A stretch of 30,730 nucleotides of DNA from JACNLN01 sp964626495 (GCA_964626495.1 CAZVFT010000017.1:1-30730), one strand, 5' to 3'; counted from the stretch's first letter, positions 1-9,409 are shown. Numbers and translations are program-made. Notes: generated by a model from the sequence alone, not told the origin.

Positions 1-32
1 AGGGGTGATATAGCCTGTATGAGTTGACGTCT

Positions 33-50
33 GTCCGTCTATTGACGGAC
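33..50. repeat. Perfect 7-bp stem hairpin in the left-end intergenic stretch
   Basis: GTCCGTC and GACGGAC flank a four-base loop. The hairpin lies in the 186-base non-coding stretch downstream of the M1 peptidase gene. Two weaker hairpins follow, around 104-127 and 143-174 (CCTTTGGAAAGG, then GGTGA paired with TCACC). None is followed by a U-tract on the minus strand, so a terminator role is not supported. The stretch looks like decayed intergenic repeat material, and no gene is visible in it. Confidence 0.4.
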
Positions 51-186
51 CTGCTTGAGGTAGACAAGCTTGCCTGATTTCCGATAATCGTTGCCTTTGT
101 AAATCTCCTCTCCCTTTATGAAAGAGGATTACTCCGCAGAAGTTCCTTTGGAAAGGTGAGGGTGATCCTTCACCGCACCATTATTT

Positions 187-3129
187 TTACAGTCCCAAAT
201 CAAACCCGAAAAGCCACCTGTTAAAATCAACCGCTTTAATCTTATCCGTATCAATATCGGTATAATTCAGCCAAATTGGGAAGTCTATACGCAATCTTAG
301 GTTAAATCCCTGAATATTTTTGTGCAGACTGAAACCGAATCCAGCATCCATTAAAACATCACCATCCAGTCTATCCGATTTACTCCAAACCACTCCACCA
401 TCAAAAAAGAGCCTTCCTTTCAAATTTATTACTGGTATTGGCAGCTTGCGGGTGACCTCAACTATTTGTGTCACCACCTTTTCTGCACCCTCGAAACCGT
501 GATTGTAATATCCTCGTAGATTTGCATCGCCATACAAGTGGAAGTGGTTTCTCAATGTTTCCACTCCATAGAATGAAGATGTATGTCTCAGATGCGGTTT
601 GGCAAACCAATCACCAGCCCCTGCACCCTGAATCGTAAATTTCTCCTGACCTGGTATTCCTTCCTGATTGTGAGACATAGCTCCACCAAAGGTGCGGGAT
701 GCAATATGAAATCCAGCAACTTCGGCATTGAGATTCAACTTAGAAGTCAGACGTCCAAACGACCAGTCACTCATACCTGCAGGTGCGGATGAAAGAGAAA
801 AAGTCCATTCTCCGCCAAACTTACCAAGATGGGCACTCACCCCGTACTCAGTATAAAAAACGGTTATAGCACCCTCTTCATAAAGATCGGTATATAAAGT
901 ATCGAAAGCATCTGTGATATAAAACCCAACATTAACAGAATGCGTTGGGGGATATTCATACCACCTGCTCCAGGTATAGCTAACATTAACACCTCCACCA
1001 CGTACCCCTTCCAAATGATAACCGGATATGGAATATCTTAACGAAGGACTGATAGTACGCAGACTATTTCTGTATCTCACATCCCCCTTTACATTGCCAG
1101 ATTTAATTCCAGCTGTCAATATCACGTTTAATTTACTCCAGGGTCCATACGTCCGATTTAGATAAATCCCAGGCTTGAATCCATCTTTCCCGTGAAAGTG
1201 AAGAACCGGTCTCCAAAGAACCACATAGGCTGATCTTGGGTTATAATTCATTCCTTGCCAATCAAAACAAATACGATGTGGAGGTAAACCTGAACAATTA
1301 TTGGTGAGATCTGCATCCAGAGTTCGATTATCTGGATCAAGTATAATTTTTTTTGGTTTCACAGGGACAGTAAATGTGAATTCATCCTTCCATCGATAGA
1401 GGAAATTATTCCATCGAGTTTTGAAGTAATCTCCATTTTCCAATATTACATTGATATCAAGGGGGTACTGCATCATTCCCTTATTCACAATATCCAAAGT
1501 AATTTCGTAATTACCATCAGTCAGTTGCTTCTTTGTCCACTTCTTCAGGGCATAATCAGTGTAAAAAGATTTATGAAGCCATTGATCAAAAAACCAATCC
1601 AGATCCTGTCCGCTCACCTCTTTAGCAACATCACGGAATCGTTTTTCATTTACATGTTTCAGTTTCCAGCGACTGAAGTAAGTTTGCATCACCTTATCGA
1701 ATATTTCTTTACCCAGAACATATTGGAGGGATTGGAGCATTAGTGAGGCTTTTGTGTATGCATTTTGTCGGTAAACATTATATCCTTCCGATAGATAAGA
1801 TATTGTGGCGATGGGGCGATTGTGATTTCTAGTCATTAAATCAATAGCACGCCATTGATCTCGATCCGAACGTGATGAAAAACTCCAATGTTTTTTCTGA
1901 AAATTAGTGTAGTATGAGTGGTCAAAATCAATACCATAAGGAGGATAGCGGTTCTCCATATACCATCGGGTTTGAAATGTGGTAAAGCCTTCATCCAGCC
2001 ACGCTTCATCCACCTCATTATTCGCTAAGATTCCGTAAAACCATATATGCCCAATTTCATGAAGAATAAGCCCCTCAGACTCCGATCCATTCATCACCAA
2101 CATGGGATATTCCATTCCACCTCCCCTCAGCGACTGAGTAATAGTCACCTGAGGATATGGATAAAACCCAAACTTTGTACTTAGCCACTCCAGAGCTCGT
2201 TCACCACGCTCTCGTACAACCTTCGTCCATTTTTCACCAACGGATGGGTCATAAAGAATATGAACATCAATATCTCTCCATTTTCCGTGTTCATAAACGA
2301 GTTTTGGAGAGGTAACCCAGGCAAAATCATGAACATTCTCTGCGTGAAAAGTAATTTCCCGTCTCGCAGTTGTATCAACAGTTATGGAATCTCTCTCCTC
2401 TATCCAATCCGAAAAAGCCACGCTGGTATCCACAGCAGCCAATTTCCAGCCGGGATCACCGGAAACGACTACTCCCGTTGCACCAATAATATACCGTGCT
2501 GGTACATTAATGGTAACGTCAAATGTACCGAACTCCCCATAAAATTCCCCGATGGCATGAAATGGAATATCGTGCCACCCTTTGTCATCATAAACGACTA
2601 ATTTGGGATACCATTGTGCCATGTCATATTGGTCATCAGTATAGCCAGCTCTTCCTAGACTTTTTCTGATTTTGTGATCCCACACAATTTTTATTGTAAC
2701 GGTATCACCGGGAAAAATAAGAAAGGAAAGAGGTGCTTTTAGAATGGTATCATCTACATTAAACTCTGCTGATGTATCATCTGTTGCAGAATAAACTTCA
2801 AAGTGTTTGATATCAATATAACTTGGGTTATCCTTTGATATGCCACCTGAATAATGGGCTCGCTGATATTCACGGTGCTTTACCGACCCTTCCTGAAAGG
2901 CATTAGGATATAAATGCAAACAAATACGATCCAGAGTATCCGGGGAATGATTCACATAGGTAATCTCAGACTCACCAGAGAGTACGTGTTCCTCAGGATC
3001 AAGAGAGACGTTCATCCGATAGTGGACGAACTGCTGCCAATAAGCTGAATAATTCCCCAGCACAATTCCGGATGTCGCGAAGGAAAGCAGTAAAAATAAG
3101 ACCGTGAATATGTACTGAATCTTCTTCAT
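187..3129 (-). CDS. M1-family metallopeptidase with C-terminal Omp85-like outer-membrane barrel
   Basis: This 980-residue protein starts with a signal peptide (about residues 1-25). It has an M1 aminopeptidase-type N-terminal beta domain and a gluzincin catalytic domain: GGGMEYP (337-343, the position of the GAMEN-like substrate motif), HEIGH (357-361) and zinc ligand Glu380, giving HEXXH-x18-E. Residues from about 630 to the end are rich in alternating aromatic strands and end in Leu. They include LRGY at 871-874, matching the VRGF/Y loop motif of Omp85 barrels, followed by strands of the kind that close such barrels. Soluble M1 enzymes usually lack a barrel, so the peptidase is inferred to be tethered at the outer membrane; which side it faces cannot be told. 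The gene stands alone, with intergenic DNA on both sides. The M1 assignment is firm, the barrel class less so. Confidence 0.88.
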   Translation of the reverse strand: MKKIQYIFTVLFLLLSFATSGIVLGNYSAYWQQFVHYRMNVSLDPEEHVLSGESEITYVNHSPDTLDRICLHLYPNAFQEGSVKHREYQRAHYSGGISKDNPSYIDIKHFEVYSATDDTSAEFNVDDTILKAPLSFLIFPGDTVTIKIVWDHKIRKSLGRAGYTDDQYDMAQWYPKLVVYDDKGWHDIPFHAIGEFYGEFGTFDVTINVPARYIIGATGVVVSGDPGWKLAAVDTSVAFSDWIEERDSITVDTTARREITFHAENVHDFAWVTSPKLVYEHGKWRDIDVHILYDPSVGEKWTKVVRERGERALEWLSTKFGFYPYPQVTITQSLRGGGMEYPMLVMNGSESEGLILHEIGHIWFYGILANNEVDEAWLDEGFTTFQTRWYMENRYPPYGIDFDHSYYTNFQKKHWSFSSRSDRDQWRAIDLMTRNHNRPIATISYLSEGYNVYRQNAYTKASLMLQSLQYVLGKEIFDKVMQTYFSRWKLKHVNEKRFRDVAKEVSGQDLDWFFDQWLHKSFYTDYALKKWTKKQLTDGNYEITLDIVNKGMMQYPLDINVILENGDYFKTRWNNFLYRWKDEFTFTVPVKPKKIILDPDNRTLDADLTNNCSGLPPHRICFDWQGMNYNPRSAYVVLWRPVLHFHGKDGFKPGIYLNRTYGPWSKLNVILTAGIKSGNVKGDVRYRNSLRTISPSLRYSISGYHLEGVRGGGVNVSYTWSRWYEYPPTHSVNVGFYITDAFDTLYTDLYEEGAITVFYTEYGVSAHLGKFGGEWTFSLSSAPAGMSDWSFGRLTSKLNLNAEVAGFHIASRTFGGAMSHNQEGIPGQEKFTIQGAGAGDWFAKPHLRHTSSFYGVETLRNHFHLYGDANLRGYYNHGFEGAEKVVTQIVEVTRKLPIPVINLKGRLFFDGGVVWSKSDRLDGDVLMDAGFGFSLHKNIQGFNLRLRIDFPIWLNYTDIDTDKIKAVDFNRWLFGFDLGL

Positions 3130-3194
3130 TGCATTAGAGTAAGGATTTTTATTTATTGATATCCTGAATTGGTAAAATTCTAACCTTAATTATT

Positions 3195-3223
3195 CGCCAC
3201 AAAGACTCAAAGACACGAGGAAG
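3195..3223 (-). repeat. Short intergenic repeat, CTTTGTGGC type, inverted copy
   Basis: Read on the minus strand this contains CGTGTCTTTGAGTCTTTGTG followed by GCG. It resembles the CTTTGTGTCTTTGTGGC phrases common in intergenic DNA of FCB bacteria. A related copy in opposite orientation lies at 3316-3371, so the pair brackets about 100 bases of AT-rich DNA between the tlpA-like gene and the M1 peptidase gene. Confidence 0.4.
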
Positions 3224-3315
3224 TAATGATAATAAAGAAGTTAGAGAATGTGTGGGAATATGAATTTGTTAATAATAATTGTTTCTTCATTATTCCAGTA
3301 AATCCTTTACTATTA

Positions 3316-3371
3316 TATCTTTGTGCCTTCCCGCCTGACCATGCCATTCGGGCAGGTGTGACTTAGTGGCT
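3316..3371 (+). repeat. Second copy of the intergenic repeat, interrupted by a palindromic insert
   Basis: ATCTTTGTGCCTT at the left and GTGACTTAGTGGC at the right form one repeat phrase. It is split by 27 bases (3330-3356) that are themselves a hairpin: CCCGCCTGA against TCGGGCAGG, pairing with two wobbles. This looks like a small mobile palindrome nested inside an older repeat. No gene is present here. Confidence 0.4.
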
Positions 3372-3413
3372 GATGAATTAGTCAGGCTAAAGAGTATTAA
3401 TAGAATATTTCAT

Positions 3414-4010
3414 TCACAAGTATTTTTTAATATCCCTCCAGAACTGTGCCTCCGTACGAGGACCAACATAAATTTCTCTTATCACTCCTTCTCTGTCAAT
3501 CAGGAAAGTCGTGGGGACTCCAGTGATGCGAATTCCCGCTCCTCTCCCAAAAAGGTCCATCACCCTTAAAAGATCGTTATTATTCTCGGAAGTGAGTACA
3601 GGGTAGGTCATATTAAATTTTTCCACAAATTTAACGATATCTTTCGGTTTTCCAGATTGAATAGTAATAGCTACAACATCAAAACCCTCTGCTTTATGAG
3701 ATTCCCACAGCCGAATAAGATCAGGAATCTCCATACGACACGGCGGACACCAAGTCGCCCAAAAATTAATCAAAATAACCTTTCCCCTTAAATCATGGAG
3801 ATGAAACTCCTCACCATCCAGAGTCCATAAGGTAAAATCTAGCCCCTCATTAGAATTTTCTATTTTTGAAGGGTTATTATCACGCATTCCTGTTACTTCA
3901 GTTCTGACCGTATCACCTGATCTTAATTGGTTATCACTTATGAGAAATCCAACGATAACCACAATCAAAACTCCAATGATAATCAAAACATTCCATTTAA
4001 ACTTATCCAT
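3414..4010 (-). CDS. Membrane-anchored TlpA/ResA-type thiol-disulfide oxidoreductase
   Basis: One N-terminal membrane helix (about residues 7-26) anchors a periplasmic thioredoxin fold with the TlpA-type active site WCPPC and a cis-proline loop GVPTTFL about 75 residues later. Such proteins reduce cysteines in cytochrome c maturation or other exported proteins. The start is set at the second of two close ATGs: an AAGGAG ribosome binding site at 4017-4022 directly abuts the first ATG (4016) but sits six bases from the one at 4010. The gene follows dsbD by about 47 bases on the same strand. DsbD moves electrons from cytoplasmic thioredoxin across the membrane, so it is the natural electron donor for this protein. 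Confidence 0.88.
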   Translation of the reverse strand: MDKFKWNVLIIIGVLIVVIVGFLISDNQLRSGDTVRTEVTGMRDNNPSKIENSNEGLDFTLWTLDGEEFHLHDLRGKVILINFWATWCPPCRMEIPDLIRLWESHKAEGFDVVAITIQSGKPKDIVKFVEKFNMTYPVLTSENNNDLLRVMDLFGRGAGIRITGVPTTFLIDREGVIREIYVGPRTEAQFWRDIKKYL

Positions 4011-4057
4011 TTTCATCTCCTTGCTCTTCTGTTAACCTCTGTCAAAAAAATATGTAT

Positions 4058-5851
4058 TTAATCAACCTTCTTCATTTTCGCTAAAAATTCATCAGGACCA
4101 ATGAAACCAAAAAACCTTAACTCTTCGATCTCGTCCCCATTTCTGTTGAAAAATAATACAGTTGGCACACCTCTAATGTGAAATTTATTTTCTACTCCTT
4201 TCACAAAATCACTCCTTTGGGTTGTATTCATCTTAAGAGAAACAAACCTTTTTGATTCCTCCACTACCGTTTTATCTGAAAATGTTTTGTGATCAAGTTC
4301 TTTACAGGGAATACACCAATCAGCATAAAAATCAATGAATACAGGTTTACGCTCAGTTTTTGCCTGATCAAGTAACGAGTATTTAAAGGAATGCCACTCG
4401 ATTCCAACCGATTGTTCCTTTGGCAGAGCAAACCATATTCCCAGTAGTAAAATGATACCACCAATACCCCACCTGATGGTTCTGAACACCTTCCCCCCTG
4501 AAGATTTCTCCAGCCACCCGAGATAGAGACCACCTCCGATTAAAAGTAAAACCAACAAAATCCGGTACATCTGTTCAGATAAAAGTGTCTGAATAAAATA
4601 CAACGCCATTCCAATTAAAATAATCCCAAAGAGTTTCCTGACCCAAACCATCCAAGTACCCGATTGAGGAAGACTTGAAACCATACCTGAAAAAGTTCCC
4701 AGAATTAAAAATGGCAGACCAAGTCCGAGTGCAAGAGTAAAAAACAGCCAGAAGCCAAGAAATGGGTTACCCTTTTCCCCCACAAAAATCAGCAAACTCA
4801 AAACGAATGGTCCGATGCATGGAGCAGCAATAATCCCGACGGTGAGTCCCATAAACAATGAACCCAATATCCCCGATCGCGATTTCCCACCTAATTTTGT
4901 CAATGATTGAGGTACGCGAATTTCATACAGTCCAAACATACTGAGGGAGAGCCCTATTAGTATCAATGCGATTACAATCAGAACAAGTGGATTCTGGAGA
5001 GCACTCCCAAACATGGATCCCGTTGCAGCTGCAATCGTGCCTAATATTGAATACGTTAGAGCCATTCCCAGAACATAAAACAGAGCAAGTAACAATGACT
5101 TTGATATTTTCCCGGTTGACTGACTGCCAAAATAGCTGATAGTAATTGGAATTAACGGATAGACACATGGTGTAAGATTTAGCGCTAATCCACCTATAAA
5201 AACCAATAAAAAGGTAATAAACAATCCCCGACGATTCATCCAATCTGCAATATCCCACGAATCCTCCCCAGATATCTCATCCGAAGGGAAAGCTATATTA
5301 GAAAATATTTCCCGATTTATCTCCCGTCCCTCGATCCATTTCTCAGTGATATTCAAACCAACCTGCCATTTAACATCATCAGGGGGAAGGCACATTCTAT
5401 CATTACACGCCTGATAGTGCAGTTTCCCAGAGACATACGTCTCTCCAGTGGGAAAATCGGATGCAAGGCTTACTGATGAAATAATGGTTATTTCTTCACT
5501 AAATATTGGAATTTTATCGTCGCTAAACTTGAATTTCTTTCTTTCTACTTCTGGAAACTTCTGCTCGCCAAAAGATATTCCAGCAATGGTGTCAAATACT
5601 ACTTCTGTAGGAATTTGGAATTCACTTTCCACAACATCTGCATTGATGTGCCACCCATCTGATATGTCGCATTTCAGTGCAAAATAGAAACTTTCCCCGG
5701 GATGGATGCCATCCCTTGACAGAAACGCCTTCACCGAAACAATTTCTTCAGGAACAGCAAGACTAACCTGTCCCAGAGATAATGAATGAAAGCCCAAAAC
5801 GATAAGTACAGGTATGAAAATATATTTCTTCTTAATTCTCATGAAACTCAC
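4058..5851 (-). CDS. dsbD: Thiol:disulfide interchange protein DsbD
   Basis: The 597-residue protein shows the full three-part DsbD layout. A signal peptide leads an N-terminal periplasmic domain with the cysteine pair in ACNDRMC (Cys149, Cys154). A multi-helix membrane domain (about 207-475) carries one cysteine in LTPCVYP (229) and one in AAPCIGP (345). A C-terminal thioredoxin domain has DWCIPC (Cys513, Cys516). It relays reducing power from the cytoplasm to periplasmic partners, probably including the TlpA-like protein encoded next. The start is GTG at 5851, supported by GGAGG at 5859-5863 seven bases upstream; the ATG at 5842 is too far from that site. Confidence 0.95.
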   Translation of the reverse strand: MSFMRIKKKYIFIPVLIVLGFHSLSLGQVSLAVPEEIVSVKAFLSRDGIHPGESFYFALKCDISDGWHINADVVESEFQIPTEVVFDTIAGISFGEQKFPEVERKKFKFSDDKIPIFSEEITIISSVSLASDFPTGETYVSGKLHYQACNDRMCLPPDDVKWQVGLNITEKWIEGREINREIFSNIAFPSDEISGEDSWDIADWMNRRGLFITFLLVFIGGLALNLTPCVYPLIPITISYFGSQSTGKISKSLLLALFYVLGMALTYSILGTIAAATGSMFGSALQNPLVLIVIALILIGLSLSMFGLYEIRVPQSLTKLGGKSRSGILGSLFMGLTVGIIAAPCIGPFVLSLLIFVGEKGNPFLGFWLFFTLALGLGLPFLILGTFSGMVSSLPQSGTWMVWVRKLFGIILIGMALYFIQTLLSEQMYRILLVLLLIGGGLYLGWLEKSSGGKVFRTIRWGIGGIILLLGIWFALPKEQSVGIEWHSFKYSLLDQAKTERKPVFIDFYADWCIPCKELDHKTFSDKTVVEESKRFVSLKMNTTQRSDFVKGVENKFHIRGVPTVLFFNRNGDEIEELRFFGFIGPDEFLAKMKKVD

Positions 5852-6283
5852 TGACGGTCCTCCATTAAACCTTAAAAGGGTGTTTCATCAAACATTTTTA
5901 TATGCAATTTTGTCCAGGCTGTTACGGATTTGTCTCCGAACACTTGTTACCCATCTCTCCAGTCTATACAGAGGAGAAAGAGGGGAGGTCCTGAAGCTTT
6001 AATCTTCCTGTTCCGATCATTCCTAAGGGTCTCCCTATATGTTTCAAAAGCGAGCTTTTCCATATTCACACCTTACTTATAATCACAAACCTATCAGGCT
6101 TTTGATGGATCCGTCAAGAGCTGGACAAGTCGGTAAAGAACCATAATGTTTATTTCCTCTAAAATTGATTGATGTTCTGTACATTATTAACAAGTGGGTA
6201 TTTTCAATGGGTTATCGTTATTATGAGTAAAATGTTAGGTATAAAACAGACAAACAAAATGAATATCAGGTGAATAATTACGT
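5852..6283. other. Intergenic region between dsbD and the patatin gene
   Basis: These 432 bases show no convincing gene. They contain a hairpin at 5920-5942 (TGTT-A-CGGA against TCCGAACA) and a purine-rich stretch at 5948-5996 with TCTCC against GGAGA, similar in style to the hairpin-rich left end of the window (98-174). The ribosome binding site of dsbD lies at the left edge. The remainder is AT-rich, and I see no promoter clear enough to call. Confidence 0.5.
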
Positions 6284-7204
6284 TCAAATCTTTGACCTTA
6301 ACCACTGCCTAAATTGGTGTTGCCGAGTTTGATGACGGGTTATTTTTTTCTCCAGATCTTCTATCTTTTCTTCTGCGGCAACCCTTCCATTTTCGATAAA
6401 TTCATTAGTGTATTGAAATGATGACCAGTGAGCCCCCTTCACATCCGGTGAAATAATAAAATCTGCTTTTTTTGCCAATTCATCCGCCAGGTGTACAGAT
6501 TGAATCTGGTCCGACCTGGCTAGAATGTCTAACATATTCAAGTTACCAAGATTCCTCATCTTCTTTCGGGAAATATCAACAGCAATTGTAAAATCCACCT
6601 CTGATTCCAACAAACTATTTATGGGTAACGGTGTACTGACTCCTCCATCCATGATAAGTTGATTGTTCTGCAGTATGGGTCTCACATAACCGGGGATTGA
6701 AGAACTTTGAACTACAGGACCAATCAAATTCCCTGTGGTGTACTGAATCCCTGTACCACTATTCAAATCCGTTGACACTACACTAAGATTAATCTTCAAT
6801 TCCTTAAAAGTCCGTACTGGAAGAAGGTACCTGATCGTTGCCTCCAGTTTATCTCTGTCGATAATACCTTTTCGAGTCATTGTTAGGTTTAAGATGAGTT
6901 TATCCTTTACGATTTTACCGATTTGACTGATAATAGAATCAGATTCTTTTTCATCTTTCTTTAATCTTCGTGTACCCATCGATTTAAATTCGTCACTTGC
7001 TAACATATCACGATAACGCTCTTCCATCCAATAGGGATCTAATGTGGCTGCATACATTGCACCCATAATAGCTCCAGCAGATGTACCAGCGATGGTATGA
7101 ATGGGTATTCCATAATCATGAAGGACTTGGAGTACCCCGATATGTGCAGCACCCCGAGCGCCACCTCCCCCTAAGGCAAGTCCAATTTTTAACGACTTAC
7201 TCAT
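6284..7204 (-). CDS. Patatin-like phospholipase (RssA/NTE-type)
   Basis: This 306-residue cytoplasmic serine hydrolase has no signal peptide. It shows the oxyanion loop GGGGARG (12-18), the nucleophile elbow GTSAG with Ser42, and the second dyad residue in DGG (Asp186), the standard patatin Ser-Asp dyad. Patatin-like proteins hydrolyse acyl chains from phospholipids or lysophospholipids; the substrate cannot be told here. The C-terminal region is basic and may touch membranes. Its ATG overlaps the stop of the cyclophilin gene as ATGA, so the two are probably translationally coupled. It is the last gene of the pyrF-pyrE-cyclophilin-patatin chain. Confidence 0.9.
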   Translation of the reverse strand: MSKSLKIGLALGGGGARGAAHIGVLQVLHDYGIPIHTIAGTSAGAIMGAMYAATLDPYWMEERYRDMLASDEFKSMGTRRLKKDEKESDSIISQIGKIVKDKLILNLTMTRKGIIDRDKLEATIRYLLPVRTFKELKINLSVVSTDLNSGTGIQYTTGNLIGPVVQSSSIPGYVRPILQNNQLIMDGGVSTPLPINSLLESEVDFTIAVDISRKKMRNLGNLNMLDILARSDQIQSVHLADELAKKADFIISPDVKGAHWSSFQYTNEFIENGRVAAEEKIEDLEKKITRHQTRQHQFRQWLRSKI

Positions 7205-7863
7205 TTGTCCTCCATAATGTTAATCTCAAGCTCTTTATCTGTTGTTATCCTAACCTTCATCTGTACAGGCTCAATGGGATTGTCTCCATCTGGGAGATGA
7301 TAGTTGGGATTTAATTTTTTGGGTGTATCCACACTCACAATAGAATCTAATACTTCTCCACCTTTAACAATCTGACCAAATACAGTATACTTATTATTTA
7401 GTTGTGGTAAGCTGTCCATACATATGAAAAATTGACTCCCAGCACTATTCTCATCCATAGAACGAGCCATTGACACGGTACCTCGAATGTGACGGTGGTT
7501 ATTAAACTCCGCAGGAAGAAACCAGCTGTCAGGATCATCTTCCCTACCAATTCCGTAAAATTTGCCTGCTCGTCCACCCATTCCGTCATTAAATCTATCT
7601 TCATCGCTGGAGTTTGGATCTCCTCCCTGAATCACAAATCCGGGTACTACCCGATGAAAGGTTGTCCCATCGAAATATCCCTCACGTGCCAGGGTTTTAA
7701 AACTCTCCACGTGTTTGGGAGCATCATTCTCAAAAAACCGAATGACCATCTGACCGTAGTCTGTCTCAATAACCGCTAGATCTACAGATTTTTTCCCGCA
7801 ACCTGTCAGGGTAATTATTATCGATAATATTAACCCAGAACATAGGTAGTAAAACTTCTTCAT
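7201..7863 (-). CDS. Cyclophilin-type peptidyl-prolyl isomerase, lipoprotein
   Basis: The N-terminus is a lipoprotein signal ending in LTGC. The rest is a single cyclophilin domain: FHRVVPGFVIQGGDP holds the catalytic Arg, and GSQFFI and the NKYTVFGQI segment are canonical. The enzyme catalyses cis-trans isomerisation at proline in folding proteins, here inferred to be on the periplasmic side of a membrane. It overlaps the pyrE stop by ATGA and the patatin start by ATGA. Why a folding lipoprotein sits in a pyrimidine operon is not evident. Confidence 0.92.
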   Translation of the reverse strand: MKKFYYLCSGLILSIIITLTGCGKKSVDLAVIETDYGQMVIRFFENDAPKHVESFKTLAREGYFDGTTFHRVVPGFVIQGGDPNSSDEDRFNDGMGGRAGKFYGIGREDDPDSWFLPAEFNNHRHIRGTVSMARSMDENSAGSQFFICMDSLPQLNNKYTVFGQIVKGGEVLDSIVSVDTPKKLNPNYHLPDGDNPIEPVQMKVRITTDKELEINIMEDK

Positions 7864-8429
7864 CTTTTTCCGCTCCTCCCTCTTGATTCAATTGAAATAC
7901 CCTTCCTACACAGAGGACACTCATCAGGTTCCCAGGAAATTGCAGGATATCTCAGAAGCATTTTTGTGGGACATCCAAAATCCGCCCGGGTTTGACTGCG
8001 ATCCACCAAGCAAACTACTCCAACAGGCACCGCTCTATATTGTTTAACAACTTCCACCGATTCTATTACCGAACCACCTGTTGTGATAATATCTTCCACT
8101 ATGAGGACTCGATCATTAGAGTTTATTTGAAATCCCCTGCGAAGCTGTAACTTCCCATTCACTCTTTCAGCAAAAATACCTTTGGTACCTATAACTTTTG
8201 CTGTTGCAGTGCTGAGCAAGATACCCCCAATGGCTGCACCAAGAACAACATCAACAGCTTCATCGTTAAATTGATCAGCCATCATCACTCCCAACTTTTC
8301 CACTATCTCAGGATTTTCCAGCAACCTGAATTTTTCAAGATAGACATCACTGTGCCTTCCTGAGGTAAGTTGAAAGTGTCCTTCGAGAATAGCCCCCGAT
8401 GATTTCATAAGATTAAGAAGTTCTTTCAA
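7860..8429 (-). CDS. pyrE: Orotate phosphoribosyltransferase
   Basis: This 189-residue enzyme joins orotate to PRPP to make OMP in pyrimidine synthesis. The PRPP-binding signature VLIVEDIITTGGS lies at 108-120, and the N-terminal LTSGRHSDVY matches the orotate-site segment. A C-terminal ECPLC motif recalls the variant of PyrE seen in thermophiles and FCB bacteria. The start is TTG at 8429, backed by GGAGG five to six bases upstream inside the end of pyrF; the genes overlap as TTGA. The next reaction is catalysed by the upstream gene product, PyrF. Confidence 0.94.
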   Translation of the reverse strand: MKELLNLMKSSGAILEGHFQLTSGRHSDVYLEKFRLLENPEIVEKLGVMMADQFNDEAVDVVLGAAIGGILLSTATAKVIGTKGIFAERVNGKLQLRRGFQINSNDRVLIVEDIITTGGSVIESVEVVKQYRAVPVGVVCLVDRSQTRADFGCPTKMLLRYPAISWEPDECPLCRKGISIESRGRSGKR

Positions 8430-9241
8430 AGATTCCTCCGTAGATCAAATAGTGCGTCATTCATTTGTTCCTGAAAATTCCGGGCAGAAGCTCGAATTGC
8501 TCCCTCACTCTGATCTCTAGCATACAAAATACTGCGAGATACATTTATAATCGCTACCCCATTTCGGTTCCCTTCCTTCACTGCAGCTTCCAGATCTCCC
8601 CCCTGTGCGCCTATTCCCGGAATCAGAAATGGCAAAGTACCCGATTCCCGGCGAACTTTGGCTATTTCATCTCCTTGGGTCGCTCCAACCACCAGTCCGC
8701 AGTTACGATTTGTATTCAATCTATTGACCATTTTGATAACATTCATATAAACCTGTTTACCATCAGCCCGCAATAGTTGCAATTCCCTGGAACCTGGGTT
8801 TGATGTCAGGCAGAGTACAAATACCCCTTTCTCAGGTCTCTCAATAAATGGGGAAATGGAATCGGAGCCCATATAAGGAGAAACAGTTACAGCATCAAAA
8901 CCAAAATGATCAAATATTGAGATTGCATACTGTCTTGCTGTATTTCCAATATCACCTCTCTTGGCGTCACAGATCAAAATGGTATCCTTCCCAATATATT
9001 CCAGCATTTCCTCCAACCACTGATATCCTTTACTTCCCCATCTCTCAAAAAAAGCCATATTGGGCTTATAAGCTACCGCAATATTCCGCGTTGCATCAAT
9101 AACCTTCAATGTATATTTCTTTAAGCCCTCAAGAGTCGGAGATGATTTTATCTCTATCCTGTCGGGATCAATATCAATTCCTACGCACAAAATAGATTTC
9201 TTCTCAGATATTTTCTGGATAAGTTGTGTTGTAAAATTCAT
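8426..9241 (-). CDS. pyrF: Orotidine 5'-phosphate decarboxylase (subfamily 2)
   Basis: The 271-residue length and sequence fit the longer subfamily 2 of OMP decarboxylase, which makes UMP. The catalytic array is seen in CDAKRGDIGNTA (Asp92, Lys94, Asp97), with LCVGIDIDPD near the N-terminus and PGIGAQGGD as the phosphate-binding loop. It is the first gene of a four-gene chain with pyrE. The start at ATG 9241 lacks an obvious ribosome binding site. The divergent GNAT-like gene begins 168 bases away. Confidence 0.94.
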   Translation of the reverse strand: MNFTTQLIQKISEKKSILCVGIDIDPDRIEIKSSPTLEGLKKYTLKVIDATRNIAVAYKPNMAFFERWGSKGYQWLEEMLEYIGKDTILICDAKRGDIGNTARQYAISIFDHFGFDAVTVSPYMGSDSISPFIERPEKGVFVLCLTSNPGSRELQLLRADGKQVYMNVIKMVNRLNTNRNCGLVVGATQGDEIAKVRRESGTLPFLIPGIGAQGGDLEAAVKEGNRNGVAIINVSRSILYARDQSEGAIRASARNFQEQMNDALFDLRRNL

Positions 9242-9351
9242 AACGGATGGTAAAATTACGTAGATAAAGGTGGAGATACAATGGAAAGAAATTCACTACC
9301 GGAACGGGTTATGTGTTTAATGATAAAACAGATTAATTCAAAACAATTCTA

Positions 9352-9381
9352 TTGACACATTGTTGTTACAAGTCTTATTCT
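9352..9381 (+). promoter_or_regulatory. Possible promoter for the GNAT-like gene
   Basis: TTGACA at 9352-9357 is followed after 18 bases by TATTCT at 9376-9381. It lies in the 168-base divergent gap, about 30 bases before the GTG start at 9410. This is a consensus match only. FCB housekeeping promoters can differ from the E. coli consensus, so the call is tentative. Confidence 0.35.
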
Positions 9382-9409
9382 ATTAGCACAAATAAACTGG
9401 TTTTTAAGC

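Noticed and set aside
2260..2601. 113-codon plus-strand ORF
   Set aside because: It is antisense within the M1 peptidase gene, with no motif and no ribosome binding site.
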